A stretch of 64,000 bases of DNA from Ciona intestinalis (taxonomy: Eukaryota; Chordata; Ascidiacea; Phlebobranchia; Cionidae). Positions within the stretch are counted from its first letter, which is position 1. Each line of letters starts with the position of its first letter. The notes beneath the pieces are model-generated. The model saw nothing but the letters and a program-made list of their open reading frames with translations, searched no databases and was not told the DNA's origin. The position numbers and the translations under genes are program-made. The stretch is from contig NC_020166.2 of NCBI RefSeq assembly GCF_000224145.3, positions 1,305,966 through 1,369,965 of the forward strand, in the 5' to 3' direction. This document shows positions 12,616 to 25,402 of the stretch, piece by piece.

Positions 12616-15600
12616 ATGTCTTCACTTATTCGAACACTGAGACACCCATGTTTGAAACGTCATTTATTTTTAAAAAGACGTAAGTTTATTTTTTATTTTC
12701 TAAATGTAGATGCAATATTTTATTTTGAACTTCCCATTAACTGTAATGTAATCGACAGCAAGTTAAACTAAATGTACAAATATTCTTCATTATATTTTTT
12801 ACATTTCAGATTCTGGTGAACGACATTTATCAATTTCATCTTTGTTGAATGGTTGGTAAAATATTTTAGTATTGATCATATTAGGCATATCTATATAAAA
12901 TAATTCAAGAATTGTCAGTCAATTTACTTCTCTTTAACATTACACTAAACGCATACGTTTAATAATATATATATAATTAATATATATATATAATACATTC
13001 AATTGTTTTTCCCAGGCAAACACATGAACATTGACTATCAAGATGATGTAGCTGTTGTAAGATTGGACAAAGCAGATGCAAAAGTAAATACGAATTTTCT
13101 ATATTGAACAACCAATCAAAAACGAGCTGTAAAAATCAAAGATTTTTCTTATTTCCAATAATATATATAAATGTATATATAATATATAGAGAATGCGTGC
13201 CAAAGTTAAACTTGTTACTAAACTTGTTAATACCCCAAATAAAGTTAAAAGCCTTAAATGTGTTTTTTCCTTTTTCACACTGAGGTATATTTTCACTCTA
13301 TAAAGTTTATATTATTCTACTTGTCTTTAGATGAACACACTAAGCACTGAAGTAATGACTGAGTTTCAAGATATTTTCAATGAAATTCAAAGAAACAAAT
13401 CTGTGAAAGCAGCCGTGCTAATATCTGCCAAGCCTGGAAACTTTGTAGCTGGTGCTGATATAGAGTAAGAAATTATATATAGAAGAGTTTGTGTTGTGTC
13501 ACATAACATCAATCAATATATTTTCGTAGTGAAATTATTAAGTAATGATCTAATGCATAGGAAAAGTTGTACTATGCTAAGCCCTTTTAATGTAAAATCT
13601 TATTGCATATAATATAAACAGAGATAGAGGTGCAGTGTTGGTGTAGAATCCGCCTGCTACCCCATAAACTCATCTCCAGTCATTGCCCCATACTGGCTTT
13701 TTCTTTGTTTTTATTTTTTTAGCATTTTTCTGTTTTTTTTTTCTTATGCAGTGGTACCCAATCTACTTTGGTTATAGTTTAATAGTGCAAGTTATGTATG
13801 CATTCATTTACCTGTTCAACTTGTTTTTCAGTATGCTTAAAAATGCTGGAAGCGCTGAAGAGACGACAGCTCTTGCAAAGAACGGACAACGACTTTTCCA
13901 TGAACTTGAAAACAGCAAGAAACCATTTGTTGCTGCAATCAATGGTGTAGCATTGGGAGGAGGACTTGAGGTAAATAAATGATTTTTTGAACCAAAAGTA
14001 AAGTTGCCAGACATCCTGGTTCAAACAGGGGCAGTAGGTCTTATGATGAAAACACATTCTTTCAAGAAACATTGAATTTGCTAGTTGATTTATTATTATT
14101 ACGCTTAAATAGTGATATTTTGCTCCTACTGTATCAGTATAACTTGGATTTCTATCATATTCTGCCCTTCATGACCACATACATTAACCTAACTTTACTT
14201 ATCTCTCCAGCTAACACTGGCTTGCCAATATAGAATCGCAACTACTGACAAATCCACCAACCTTGGAGTGCCTGAAGTTATGCTTGGGTTGTTACCAGGT
14301 TAGATAAGCTGTTGTTTGTAGTTTTTTTATCCTTAGTTTCTTCATTCAATGTCTGTTATAATCCAACCCTTAACTTAGGTGCTGGAGGAACACAGAGACT
14401 TCCACAGTTAGTAGGAGTTGCATCAGCATTAGATATGGCACTTACAGGGAAGAACATTAAAGCTAAGAAAGCAAAAAGGATGGGCCTCGTTCATCAACTT
14501 GTAGAACCGCTGGGTGAGCTTACTGTTTGTTAAGATTAAGATGATAATTTTTATGTTGAAGTACTTAAAATGTTAAAAGTGCTTTTTATGTTTCAAATTT
14601 ATGTTGTTTTTTTTAGGTTTTTAATTAAAAACTTGTACACAGACTACAACAGCCTGAAAAAATGATCTAATGCCTAAAAAATGAACTAAAACTAAAAAAT
14701 TAGCTCTTACCTTGAATCCCACAATATACATTTAAAGACGAATGTGCATCGATGCAAAAAAATTAGCCAACCCACTTGTATTCATTAAACGCAGGTCCTG
14801 GATTGGTTGATGCACAAACAGGGACCATGCAATACCTGGAGAGGATTGCTGTTGATACAGCACGTGGCCTCGCTAATGGAAGTGTGAAAATACCACCAAT
14901 CAAACATTCTCAACAAGACAGTAAGTTATATACCACTATACCAGCATTCCCCTAATAATATTTTTTAGTTTTAAAAAAGAAATATATATATATATGTGAC
15001 AATGTGAACTAATTCAGTAAAATGACATAAATGAAGGATAAAATATAAAAAAAAAAATATTTTGGTTTTGTTTAAACTTACTTGTGTAGATATTTTTATT
15101 GAAGGACTGTTAACTCTTATGCTTTTAATTGCAGTATGTCTGTACTTTAATTTCAATCTAGTTATTTCTGAAGATTAATGCCCAAAAACAACTAACGTTT
15201 TTCCAGGAATAATTGCTTACCTTCTAAAGTTCGGATTCTTCGAAAATTATTTCTTCAATAAAATGATCAAAGGAAAAGTAATGAAACAAACCAAAGGTTT
15301 ATTCCCTGCACCTCTGCTTATTGCTGATGTAAGTGGCTTTTATCACATTTAGTGTTGTGTATTTCTGACTTTTCATCTACCATCTGGCAAGTTATGACGA
15401 TTCCTCTGCCATGACAAGAAACATATTTAAAACAGGTGTTAATCAAACGACGAAACATCAAAAATATATTTTTTATACCAGATGAGCCGTTAAAAAATTA
15501 TTTAATTTTTGTCTGGTAGCAGAAGTAACATAATATATCCCTGCAATGTTACACAGGTTATAAGGGAAGGGGTAATAAACGGACATGACAAAGGATATGA

Positions 15601-16665
15601 AGCAGAAGCTGCCGGATTTGGAAAGTTGTCGCAAACAAATGAATCTAAAGCCCTTATTGGGTTGTATGATGGACAGACTCACTGTAAGAAGAATCGATTT
15701 GGGAAGCCAGCTAAACCTGCTCAGTAAGTGGTTGTTTTATATTTAAGACGCTAAATTTATGTTTGTATGGTACTTTGTAATTTGTATAATGTTTTTTGGT
15801 ATACACTGTTACAACAGTGAGCATTAGGTGTTAGGTGTAAAAATGCATTATTTGTGTATGGGGCAGAAAAATACACCCGTTTTATAACCCGACAGTTAGC
15901 ATGAGGTTTATGAATGCACCATTTGTGTCTGGGACATAAAAGACACCCATGGATGTAAATACCTCTACGAGTGAACGTTATATATTAAACTATATTTTAT
16001 ACACAGGAACATAGCAGTACTTGGTGCTGGCTTAATGGGTGCAGGCATAGCACAAGTAAGCATGGATAAAGGTTACAATGTTACGCTGAAAGATTCCTTC
16101 AGTTCTGGGTTGGCTAAGGGTCAGGAACAAATCTATAAAGGTTATAATTTGTCTGCGAAGAAGAAGAAAATAACAACGTAAGTTATGTTGGTAAGATTAC
16201 TTTTAAGTATAGATAATATTATACATTTTGTTGCCCTTGGTAAAACTAATTCCCACGTCACACAGTTTAAATTCTTTGTTTGTAAGTCTTTTTTTATTCA
16301 AGTTTTAATAATGTTCAAATCTACCAATAGTTTATTTTTAAATCTAATTAAACCTTCAATCTTGTCAAAACCCATTATTTCTAAGGAGCCAAAGTTTAAA
16401 ATATGGGTAATATTATTTTAAGTAAAATTTCTATGTTTGCTATAACTACAATATAACTATATTCCAATAAAGTAACTGCAGGAAATGTCCCGATTGATTA
16501 GGGTTTGTTATGTTGCCAATAGGACTACTTCAATATATTGGAACAGCAATACAATGTCAAAGTAATACAAATTACAAACCTATTCCACAATGACTTGAAT
16601 TCATTGCAAATTTATGGGGTTTAATTTGTTTCCTGTATTTAATAAAATCTGCAATTTGAATAAAA

Positions 16666-16697
<32 letters not shown>

Positions 16698-19600
16698 AGA
16701 TAAATTTAAATATTAAAATATATTTTTTCAGGGTATGTGCTTTGTGTAAACTTTTAAAACTAGTTGTTTTTTTACTGTTTTACTTGCACAAAAATGTTTT
16801 TAAAAACAGAAACACTTCTTTTAAATTTTTGTTTATTTCAGTTTCGAACGTGACCAAATTGTTGCGAAACTTGACGCAACTCTTTCTTATGATTCACTCA
16901 AGACATCAGACATGGTGATCGAGGCCGTGTTCGAAGATATCAACATTAAACATAAAGTTATCAAAGAAACTGAAGCTGTAAGTTGGATTATGTTTCTTGG
17001 CATGTTTTGGTTAGGTTTAAATTCGTGTATAGAATCCTGTTGTGTAAAATTAGTATGTCAGTTATGTAGTGTATGTAGAAGTTTGTCCGCTGCTGTCAAT
17101 GGTTGGACACTTGCTTAAACTAAAGATCTGGGGTTCAATGCTCCATACTGATTGACTAATGTGTTCGTTAAAAAACACTTGGAAAAGACACATTTCTCAC
17201 TTCTAACCCAGTGGTTACTATAGGCTGGTAGCAGCCTGGGTATTGGTAGAATGGTCAAACTCTAGCCTAAACCCCCACCCTAGTTCCTAAAGCATGATAT
17301 GCTGCAGGGCCACACCCATATATATTAGAATGAGCATATGTAATTTTGCGGTAATGGGCCAACTCTTGCCTAAATCCTAGGTCCCATGGCATGCCTCACT
17401 GTAGGAAGTCATCCATATAGAATATAATAAGCATATACAGTGTTGCAGTAATAGGCAACTCCGGTCTGATTCCCAGGTTCCTTGTCAGATCTTGGTGTAA
17501 GAGTATTTACAATAATAAATGACATTTTAACATGCAGGTGATACCCGAACATTGTATATTTGCATCAAACACTTCAGCTCTCCCAATATCGGATATTGCC
17601 AAGGCAAGCAAGAGGCCAGAAAAGGTAAAATTATTAATCAATTTTTATTTTTTAAATTTTGTGAACATAAAAATAGAAGTTGTTCAAATAAATCAATTTT
17701 TGACTTAAGCCAAAAAAGTAACTGCCAAGAAGGGAGGATTTAAAAATAACTGTTTTTTAATATTAAACCTTTATTAAATTTTATGACCCACTTAATGTTA
17801 ATTGTATAATTGTCATGTAATATAGAGTCATACACTATAAACAAAACTGCTTTTATTCCAAATTTTTAATGGTTTGTATGGCAAGATTTTTTCAGGGTTT
17901 GTCACCAGCTCAACCCAATATACTAGAACTAGAGTCTATATTACATTATGCATGTTAGCAGAAGTATTAAAATATTTTATTCATTATTTAAATCAAACTC
18001 CACAGGTAATAGGAATGCATTACTTTTCACCAGTGGATAAAATGCAGCTGTTAGAAATCATTACAACGGACACAACATCTAAAGATACGGTCGCTTCTGC
18101 TGTACAAGTTGGTTTAAAGCAAGGGAAACTTGTCATAGTTGTTAAGGTGGGTAGTTTGCTGCTACAGTGGTTTATGTTTTCATATTGACAATGAATATAT
18201 GCATAAAGAAGTGAGAAATGCTCCATATAATATAGTAGGTTGGGAGAAGATGGGACAACTTCAATTTATTTTTCCGTCCCATTAAGGTAGTAAACAAAGA
18301 ACATTCAAAGAATTATAAAACTGTATCCTCACGACTCCCATAGACCCACACACTGGCCAATTAGATTGTGGCTAACTATTAAACTTATATTCCTAACATA
18401 TTGACCACACAGGATGGTCCCGGGTTCTACACGACTCGTCTCCTCGCTCCCACTCTCTCCGAAGTAATCCGGATGTTGCAGGAAGGTGTTGGTCCTCAGA
18501 AGATTGATAAACTCGCAACATCATTCGGATTTCCTGTCGGAATCGCGACTCTGCTTGATGAGGTATGATGTCATAATGGGTTCATATGATGTCATAGTTT
18601 ATGGCTTTAAAGTTGTAGTTGTGTAAATACTGTTATGGGTGACAACTTTTAAAACCAGTGTGGCATTCTATTTTAAGCCTAATAGTTTTATTCTGCGCTA
18701 TTAGGTGGGTAATCCAAAGTACATTGCAATCAGCACATTAATCAATGAGATTTTCTATGTTTGACAACTATGAGTGTAACTGCATTTTAACAATGATTAT
18801 GTCATCCCAGATTTTTGCAAAAAAAATTACACATGACTTGACCACTTACACTAGTATAAATATCCTTCACTCTAAAACTTATACCCCACACACAGGTTGG
18901 TATAGACGTTGCTGTCCACGTGTCTGAATACCTGGGGGGTGTGTTTGGTGATCGGTTTGCAGGGGGTAATGTACAAGTGCTCAAGAACCTTGTTGACAGT
19001 GGTTGTGCAGGTAAATATCACAATAAAGTTCTAAACTTAAAGTCAACTGTCCTTTATATTGTATGTTTTATATTAGTTAAACCCAACAGAACATTTATGT
19101 ATTTTCAAAAGAATCGCATCACATTTTAATTTTCCAAGTACACTGGTATCTTACGTTGTTTTATTACATAAGTTAAACCCAACATTTCTTTATTTGATAG
19201 CATTGCATCACTACAGATAAATATACAATACGTTGTGTAATGTTTTTAATGCAAGTCTGCTGCATTGTTGTATCATATAGAGCAACAATCCACTTGTTAA
19301 TTCATAAAATATTACACCACTAGATGATGCTAGAGAGGTGAAAGCATGTATTCAAATACATAGATGTAACTTCTGACATGACTAGTAATTGGGTATAAAT
19401 AAAACTACCATATATTATATATGTAAATACATTAGTTAGTTGCCACATATGACCTAATTAACCATTACATGTATAAGATTGTTATGTTACATAGGTCGCA
19501 AGACAGGAAAAGGCGTTTATGTTTATTCTGATGCGAAAGCAAAGACGCGACCAGTTAACGACACGGCTACCAAGATATTGAAGGAATTTGCCATGGAACC

Positions 19601-21774
19601 AGTTGATGCAGTGTAAGTGTTGTATTTGTGGGTGTATGTATCTTTGGACACAGATACATAACTACAATTTCTCCAACCCAGGTATTCAAAATTCATGTTA
19701 GCCATGCATTTAATGCCGTCACCTGTCACCATTATGGGCGCATGTGTCCTTGGGCAAGACATTTCTTGTCACTTAAATCTTAGTCATATCATTGTGTTAC
19801 CAAGGACATAATATCAAAACCATAATTAAGTTACATCACTTCACTTATCATTGTTTTATCTCCAATTAAATTAATTTTTTTACCATCTTCCAATCCACAG
19901 TTCAAGCGACAGCGATATCCAACTCCGATTAATATCGCGGTTTGTAAACGAGGCAGTGATGTGCTTGCAGGAAGGTATCTTGGATAACCCTGTAAGTAAA
20001 GTGATGTCTAACCTAATGTAGTGGTTGCCTGTTAAGTTGTAACACAGCGATTTGCTCAAGCAAGGGGTTTTTAAACTTTTCTGGTTCACAGCAGACTTGG
20101 ATCCTAAATTTCCAAGATCTGGGATCGATTTTCTGTCGAAACTGAAAAAATATATTTAATTTTGTGACAAAACTTTGTCATAATGTGTTGGTAATTATTG
20201 ATAGTTTCAACCTTCAGGCACATTGGAGCTGCACCGTTGTACCAAACATATTCACTTCCCAGATTTAAAAACACAGTGTTAAGTTCTTAGCCATCAGTGT
20301 ATGCAGCCATGTATTGTTTACTTACGTGTATTAACTATTGAATACTGCAGCATAGGTTGCCCTTCCATGCGGTTAAGAGCGGATATGATCTAATACACTG
20401 CTGACATTTAGATAATCCAGTCGAAATATAGTTTCCTCTATATATGAAGTATTATTAATACAATCATCCATATTATTTATATATTAGTTATATGTTGGTT
20501 AGCTCATGCTGACAAAGCAACATAACTTAAATTAACTTAATTATAAAATAGCTCTTCCAGTAAAGTCTTATTTTATTGTGCCAATGTTTTACATGTAGCT
20601 ATATAATATTTTACGATTTTTTGTGTCATAATGGTATTTATTTTGTTTCAAAGAGATTTTTTAAGGTTTTAATATGACTGGTAGCAACAATAGCGGAATA
20701 TTTAATTAACTCAGCTGTAAATTAACTCCCTTCTAAAGTTTCCCCAACCACAATAATTCCGTATGTTAACACTATAATAACATCGTCATATGATTATAGC
20801 TTGAAGGAGACATAGGAGCAGTGTTTGGCCTTGGATTCCCACCACACTTAGGAGGTAAACATTTTATTATATTTTGATTTGCATTTTTGACAATTTTTGA
20901 AAGGTTTAGCAGTCTGTAAACTATACAAGTTACACGTGTTTTTTTTATTTTTTTCGCTTTTTTTTGCTCATGGTTTTCTAGTTCATTTTACCAAGCATGT
21001 GCAATGCTCAAAACATAGGCTGTTGGGTTTAAAGACCTAATTTCAAATTGTAGCTTGTGTGTGTCGAATTATGGCGTGGTCGTATTATTTCCTCCTGTGA
21101 CACACGCTGCAGATTAAACTCAATTGTCAGCGCTCAGTGTTCGACACGAGTATGTACGTGATCTGAACCACGGCTAATGTTTCGTGTTGACTTGGCGCTC
21201 CCTGTTTGCTGACTAACCACAGAACAACGATCAGTTACCACGCCTGTTAGTTAGCCATGGTGCCTGTAGTCACTGTAGTGTTTCATTGTCAACATCATTT
21301 GGTCAACAAATACTCAAATACTATTCTTTCACTCCCTGAGAAAAACATGTCGTAAGCAAACTCGTGTTTACGTGTCTTACCGAGCATTTATATCGTAAGC
21401 ATTTCAACAAGGGCATCTGAAACTTGCACGACCCTGTTTATTTGGAGTGACGGTTCACCACAAAATTGCCTTAAAACGTTTAAATTTAAAGTAACTACTA
21501 GAAGGTCTGATAACCCAAAATTTTCGGGACTGTCGCAAAAGGTAGGTTTATTAACAGCCCTAAATGCTCGATGTACACAGCATTTCTCATGCGCAATAAT
21601 GGTATGTAACGTCTTTTTTACATAGGTCCCTTCCGCTACGTTGACCTGCATGGTGCTGCGCCACTAGTTGAACATATGCGTCGATTCGAGGCTGCATACG
21701 GACCAGCATTCACCCCATGCTCACTGCTGCTAGAACATGCAAAAGATTCCAGCAAGAAATTCCACTTGTCCTAG
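12616..21774 (+). CDS. HADHA: Trifunctional enzyme subunit alpha, mitochondrial (enoyl-CoA hydratase / 3-hydroxyacyl-CoA dehydrogenase)
   Basis: Twenty exons: 12616..12679, 12810..12851, 13016..13083, 13331..13464, 13832..13970, 14211..14298, 14379..14513, 14795..14920, 15207..15328, 15557..15723, 16007..16177, 16842..16977, 17538..17624, 18006..18146, 18413..18562, 18896..19010, 19495..19612, 19901..19991, 20800..20854, 21626..21774. The sum is 2298 bases, 765 residues (human 763). The N-terminus [20 protein letters not shown] is basic and presequence-like. The hydratase half carries [19 protein letters not shown] and [14 protein letters not shown]. The dehydrogenase half carries the NAD-binding [22 protein letters not shown] and the catalytic-His block [16 protein letters not shown]. 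The end carries [18 protein letters not shown]. It acts with the neighbouring HADHB product in mitochondrial long-chain fatty acid oxidation. Confidence 0.98.
15476..15540. repeat. Short inverted-repeat element in HADHA intron 9
   Basis: The segment begins 'ccagatgagccgttaaaa' and ends 'gtctggtagcagaagtaa'. The same ends occur in other order and spacing at 33405-33475, 38040-38165 and 49437-49490, where 'aatcttttaacg' and 'taccag/ctggta' recur. I read this as a small non-autonomous element with weak terminal inverted repeats; the family is unknown to me. Confidence 0.45.
15800..15965 (+). repeat. Two units of the ~65-bp repeat in HADHA intron 10
   Basis: Two diverged units ('acagtgagcattaggtgttag' and 'cagttagcatgaggtttatg') lie between exons 10 and 11, ending with 'aagacacccatg'. 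Confidence 0.65.
17080..17490 (+). repeat. SINE body fragments in HADHA intron 12
   Basis: Pieces matching SINE bodies include 'ggacacttgcttaaact', 'acccagtggttac', 'gtaatgggccaactcttgcc', and 'cctaggtcccatggcatgcc'. They appear at least three times in succession, each followed by 'atatagaat', as if several truncated copies were nested or duplicated. Confidence 0.5.
18232..18350 (-). mobile_element. MITE fragment (GGGTGGGGGAAGATGGGACA family) in HADHA intron 14
   Basis: One terminal half: 'gttgggagaagatgggacaa', then 'gtagtaaacaaagaacattcaaagaattataaaactgtatcctcacgactccc'-type sequence shared with 59750-59800. The other terminus is not recognisable. Confidence 0.65.
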
Positions 21775-22747
21775 ACGATGTTTTACCCGCTGCATTATAA
21801 ATATATAGGTACCCAGCGTGCTATTTTTCGAAACGTAATTTTGCCAACCGGTACCGTGCTACGGTCGTGTTTTAGTGTAATTCAAGTTTCCAAAGAATCT
21901 ATTATTGATATTTATGTTGAAGTTCAACTATGACGTTTAAATGCAACCGCTCCAAAGTTTCTGTTGATTTGCGTTGTTAATAAATTAGTAAAGTTTGACT
22001 TTTGTTTTGGTTAATATGATCGTGTGTGTGATGAACTGCACGACTCTTATAATAAACAATAGTCCGGTTCTACTGTGAGGCATTGGACGGTAGTTTAGTA
22101 TTTTTTTACTGTATTGAAACACACACATGTTCCAACTTGACAGTGAGCATGAGGTGTATGTGTTTGGTCTATACGCAACCCATGTTATATATCGACAGTG
22201 AGCATGAGGCATTTTTATCGACCAACTTACAACGTTCTACAACACGACATAAAATCGCTACAACAATAAGTTGTTTTCTTGCATATAACCTGCGGTTTCT
22301 ATGAACCATGATTCGTAGTACGATGACACCAAATACTAGAAATACAATTCTCTGCAAGCCATTGCTACTAAACCCTCAGCTTTACTATGCCTCGCATTGC
22401 CGCATTTGCAATATAAGATAAAACAAGTTTTTAAGGCGTTTGTATATTGGAATCAGAAACGAAACGTTGAAATACATTGTACAGCTGCAACACCTTTTGG
22501 AAGAAGTTCCGAAAAAATGGTTGAGGTCATGCAGCGTATGTCGTGTCAATATACGACTAACTACTGTTTGACCTGGATAAATTTGGTTGTATTGCACTCA
22601 GAAGAGCAGAATAGCGTGTAGGTGCTTCATTGGTAATACAGAACAATGTTTTATTGAACTTAAATGATAAAGCTTCGAGCTAACATAAAGAGCATTGGCT
22701 CGAAAATAAACAGTTTTTGAAAATAAAGAAAAACATAACAGTGGTGA
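21775..22747. other. Convergent intergenic region HADHA / KLF
   Basis: An AATAAA at about 21979 can serve HADHA. On the minus strand the 'tttatt' near 22650 can serve the KLF gene. Two degenerate units of the ~65-bp repeat ('gacagtgagcatgaggtgtatg' type) lie at 22136-22215. No further gene is supported. Confidence 0.6.
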
Positions 22748-25402
22748 TTATGACGTTGTCGCCGTCATCAATGGCAACCTACAAGGGGTAGTAGTTGCGA
22801 GGCTGACGTATTGAATGACTTTAGCCGGCGCTGATGCCTGTACTGTTTTTGGGGCGATTTTAATTTGGTTTCGGCAACTAGGAGTTGTCGGTATCGATGT
22901 GGGGGTATATCCAACGGGTGTGGGACATGACGTGTTGCTAGGCAACAACGTAGGTGGGTCGGAAGTGCGGGGGGAGGAAGATAGTTTGTTGATTTCTTTC
23001 TGCCAGTTGGGAATCTTGCGGTTACCGTTGTGGCGTTTCATGTGTTTGGTTAGGTGGTCGCTTCGCATGAAACGTCGGTCGCAAATCGGGCAAGCAAATC
23101 GCTTTTCTCCGGTGTGGGTACGACGATGACGTGATAGTTCATCGGAACGAGCAAAGCATTTACCGCAGTTTTCCCATTGGCATTTAAACGGTTTCTCGCC
23201 GGTGTGGGTGCGCAAATGGGCTTTCAGATGGCTGCTTTTGAAATAGGTCTTTCCGCAGTTCTCGTAGGTACAAATATGGGACCTTCGGCGATTGGTGTCG
23301 CTAGATATCTTGTCCGTCGCCATGTATGGTGATTGGGTGAAGTCAACGGGCGAAGTTGGCGGTGTAACTCGCAGTGCTAGAGGTGCAGGTGCGAGGGTAC
23401 ATAGTTTTTGAGTGGGTTGTGTCGTCGGGGGTAAATACTCAGTTTTCACTTTTGTTGTGTCTATTACCGGCGGTAATGTAAAGTTGGCGTGTTGTTGTTG
23501 TTGGTCTTGTGGGTTGACCATGAGAAGAACAGCGCTGGAAGATTGGTGGAGCGCCTGCATGTTGCCCATTATAACTATGGGCATGGTGTGAATGTTACTG
23601 TTGGCCGTTATTGGGAGAAACTGACCACTGCCGTTGTGTAGAAGTTTGATTGGTTGGATTGAGGAAGCTGGGATTGCCGTTGGTTGAGATATAGTTGGCA
23701 TAAAGAATGGAGCAAAAGTGGGCGGTTTCGAATCCGAAGGGAATTGGGTTTCTGGCTCGGGTTTTTCGGCGGGTTTGTCATTTTCGCTGTCGTCTGTATC
23801 CATGTCCGAGCATTCATCCTTTGTGCTTTCGGACCCAGAAGTTGGGCTTACTTCGCTGTTGGCTGGTGACGCTGCGGGGGTGAGGTACACTGGTGTGTTT
23901 AATGTTGGGCTGTACGGTCTTGTAGTTGCGGTGTCAACCATTGTAGGGGAGTCGCAGCAGCTGGCTGATAAAGAGGGAGGGGCGTACAATAAATAATCCT
24001 TGTTCGACAATTCATTGTCTGTACAACAGCTGCATGTATCCGAATGCGAGCTGTCGTTGCCATGGGAACCAGTGACGGTTGTGTGCGCTGGCTTGGAAGT
24101 CATCGTCATGGTTGGTTGGGCGTTAGTGAGGTGTGTTATGGCGTGTTGAGTGTCCACGACTGGGGGCGGGGGTGTGTACGGTGGAGTAGACATCTGAAAA
24201 TAGTTGGTAATTTAGAACAATTTACTTATTAAAGTTTAATTGTAAAATTATCGCTGCGCTTACCGTAGTAATAGCTGTGTGATGGCTTGGACTCGACGCT
24301 GATCGAGAGTTATTTTCGGATTCGTCCAAAAACGTTTGGCGGTACTTTTTCCTGTATCGTAGTCGTGGAGGTAGCACCGGTTTTCTGGACCCGTTTAGTT
24401 GGTTGGTTTGTCCACCACATAGTGAAAGTAGGGTGTCGGCTGCTTCGCAATCGTTGCATCCAGTACACGAGTCGCTACTATGTCTGGACCTGGAGTCCGA
24501 GTCGGAAAGATCAGCTCTTTGGCATTGGTGGGCGAATTGCTCCATGTTACTTGGTGTACAACAGCTAGTCTGTAAACAAATCGCGTATAAGACAACTGAA
24601 CTTCTTTTACACAGACGGGAGAAATACGTTGAGTATTCCGCCACTGTCCCTAAATAAGGCGTTGGCTTAGTTTCCAGACTGAACACGCAGCGATCACGCT
24701 AGGCTGTTGAAAGAACCCACGCGCTGATCACGCAGCGGCCGCGTGGACAAACAAATGTGAAATAGCGGGAGGCTCCTGACGTAACTCTTTGCTTCGCTTT
24801 ACAGCTGATCGGCGCAAAATAAAGAAACAAATAGGAGTAAAAGGTGGGAGTGGTCATTCATTCAGCGCATGGGCGTCTTGACCGTTTCTGGTTGGCGCAA
24901 ATGGACAAAAACTCCCACACCCCTTTTAGGGGGACTAATAAACACTTTAGTTAGCGCTTTAGCGCGAGCAATCTAACCACGATAAACAAACCAAAAACGG
25001 CGCCTTTTAGCAAACAATTTAAACGGTAATAAAAACTAGGTTAAGTGTTACTTTGCAAGTTATTCTTATCGCATTCGTAGGCGCTTTATCAGTTCAAATA
25101 CGTAACATACGAAACCACAAAAATTTTAAACCCGGGAAAAGGAGACAAGGCGTAACGTGGGAAAACGGATAAGCTAAAAAGTATGAACACGATGCGAACT
25201 AAACATCTCACTCAACGTAAAGTTCTAGACTTAGGATGAAAAAATACAGAACTTCCAAGCGAATTTAAAGTTTTTGTTAACGAAAAACTTAACGAAAAAA
25301 AGTTCAAATTTTACCGTATTTTTACTAAATAATGAACAAATATTTAATTCTTACCTCAAATTCGCATGTAGAATTCGTTGGAGAAGCAGGTAATGATCTC
25401 AT
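22748..25402 (-). CDS. Krueppel-like factor, KLF10/11 (TIEG) type
   Basis: Three exons: 25402..25355 (proposed start), 24569..24264, 24193..22748, all in phase, 599 residues. Three C-terminal C2H2 fingers lie in exon 3: [20 protein letters not shown], then [20 protein letters not shown], then [20 protein letters not shown], joined by HTGEK linkers. [10 protein letters not shown] follows, as in vertebrate KLF10/11 (PNWQMEVSKL). Exon 2 holds [12 protein letters not shown], which resembles the Sin3-interacting helix of KLF10/11 (EAVEALMSM). Exon 3 opens with [10 protein letters not shown], like their TPPYSP motif. The family binds GC/CACCC boxes and mostly represses. Start choice is uncertain: the first exon is open upstream to 25558, and an internal ATG at 24545 is also possible. 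The rest is low-complexity Pro/Ser/Thr. No symbol is given because KLF10 and KLF11 cannot be told apart. Confidence 0.93.
24570..25354 (-). other. KLF intron 1 with promoter-like GC-richer segment
   Basis: Donor GAG|GTAAGA at 25355/25354 and acceptor TTTACAG at 24570 bound this intron. Its first part (24700-25000) is richer in G+C than the surroundings and carries an inverted copy of the 'cacgcagcggccgcg' motif found upstream of exon 1. An internal promoter or an enhancer is possible. Confidence 0.45.

Noticed and set aside
22815-24232. Several plus-strand ORFs of 60-104 codons
   Set aside because: They are antisense shadows of the KLF coding exon 3; composition follows the opposite strand's Pro/Ser/Thr codons.
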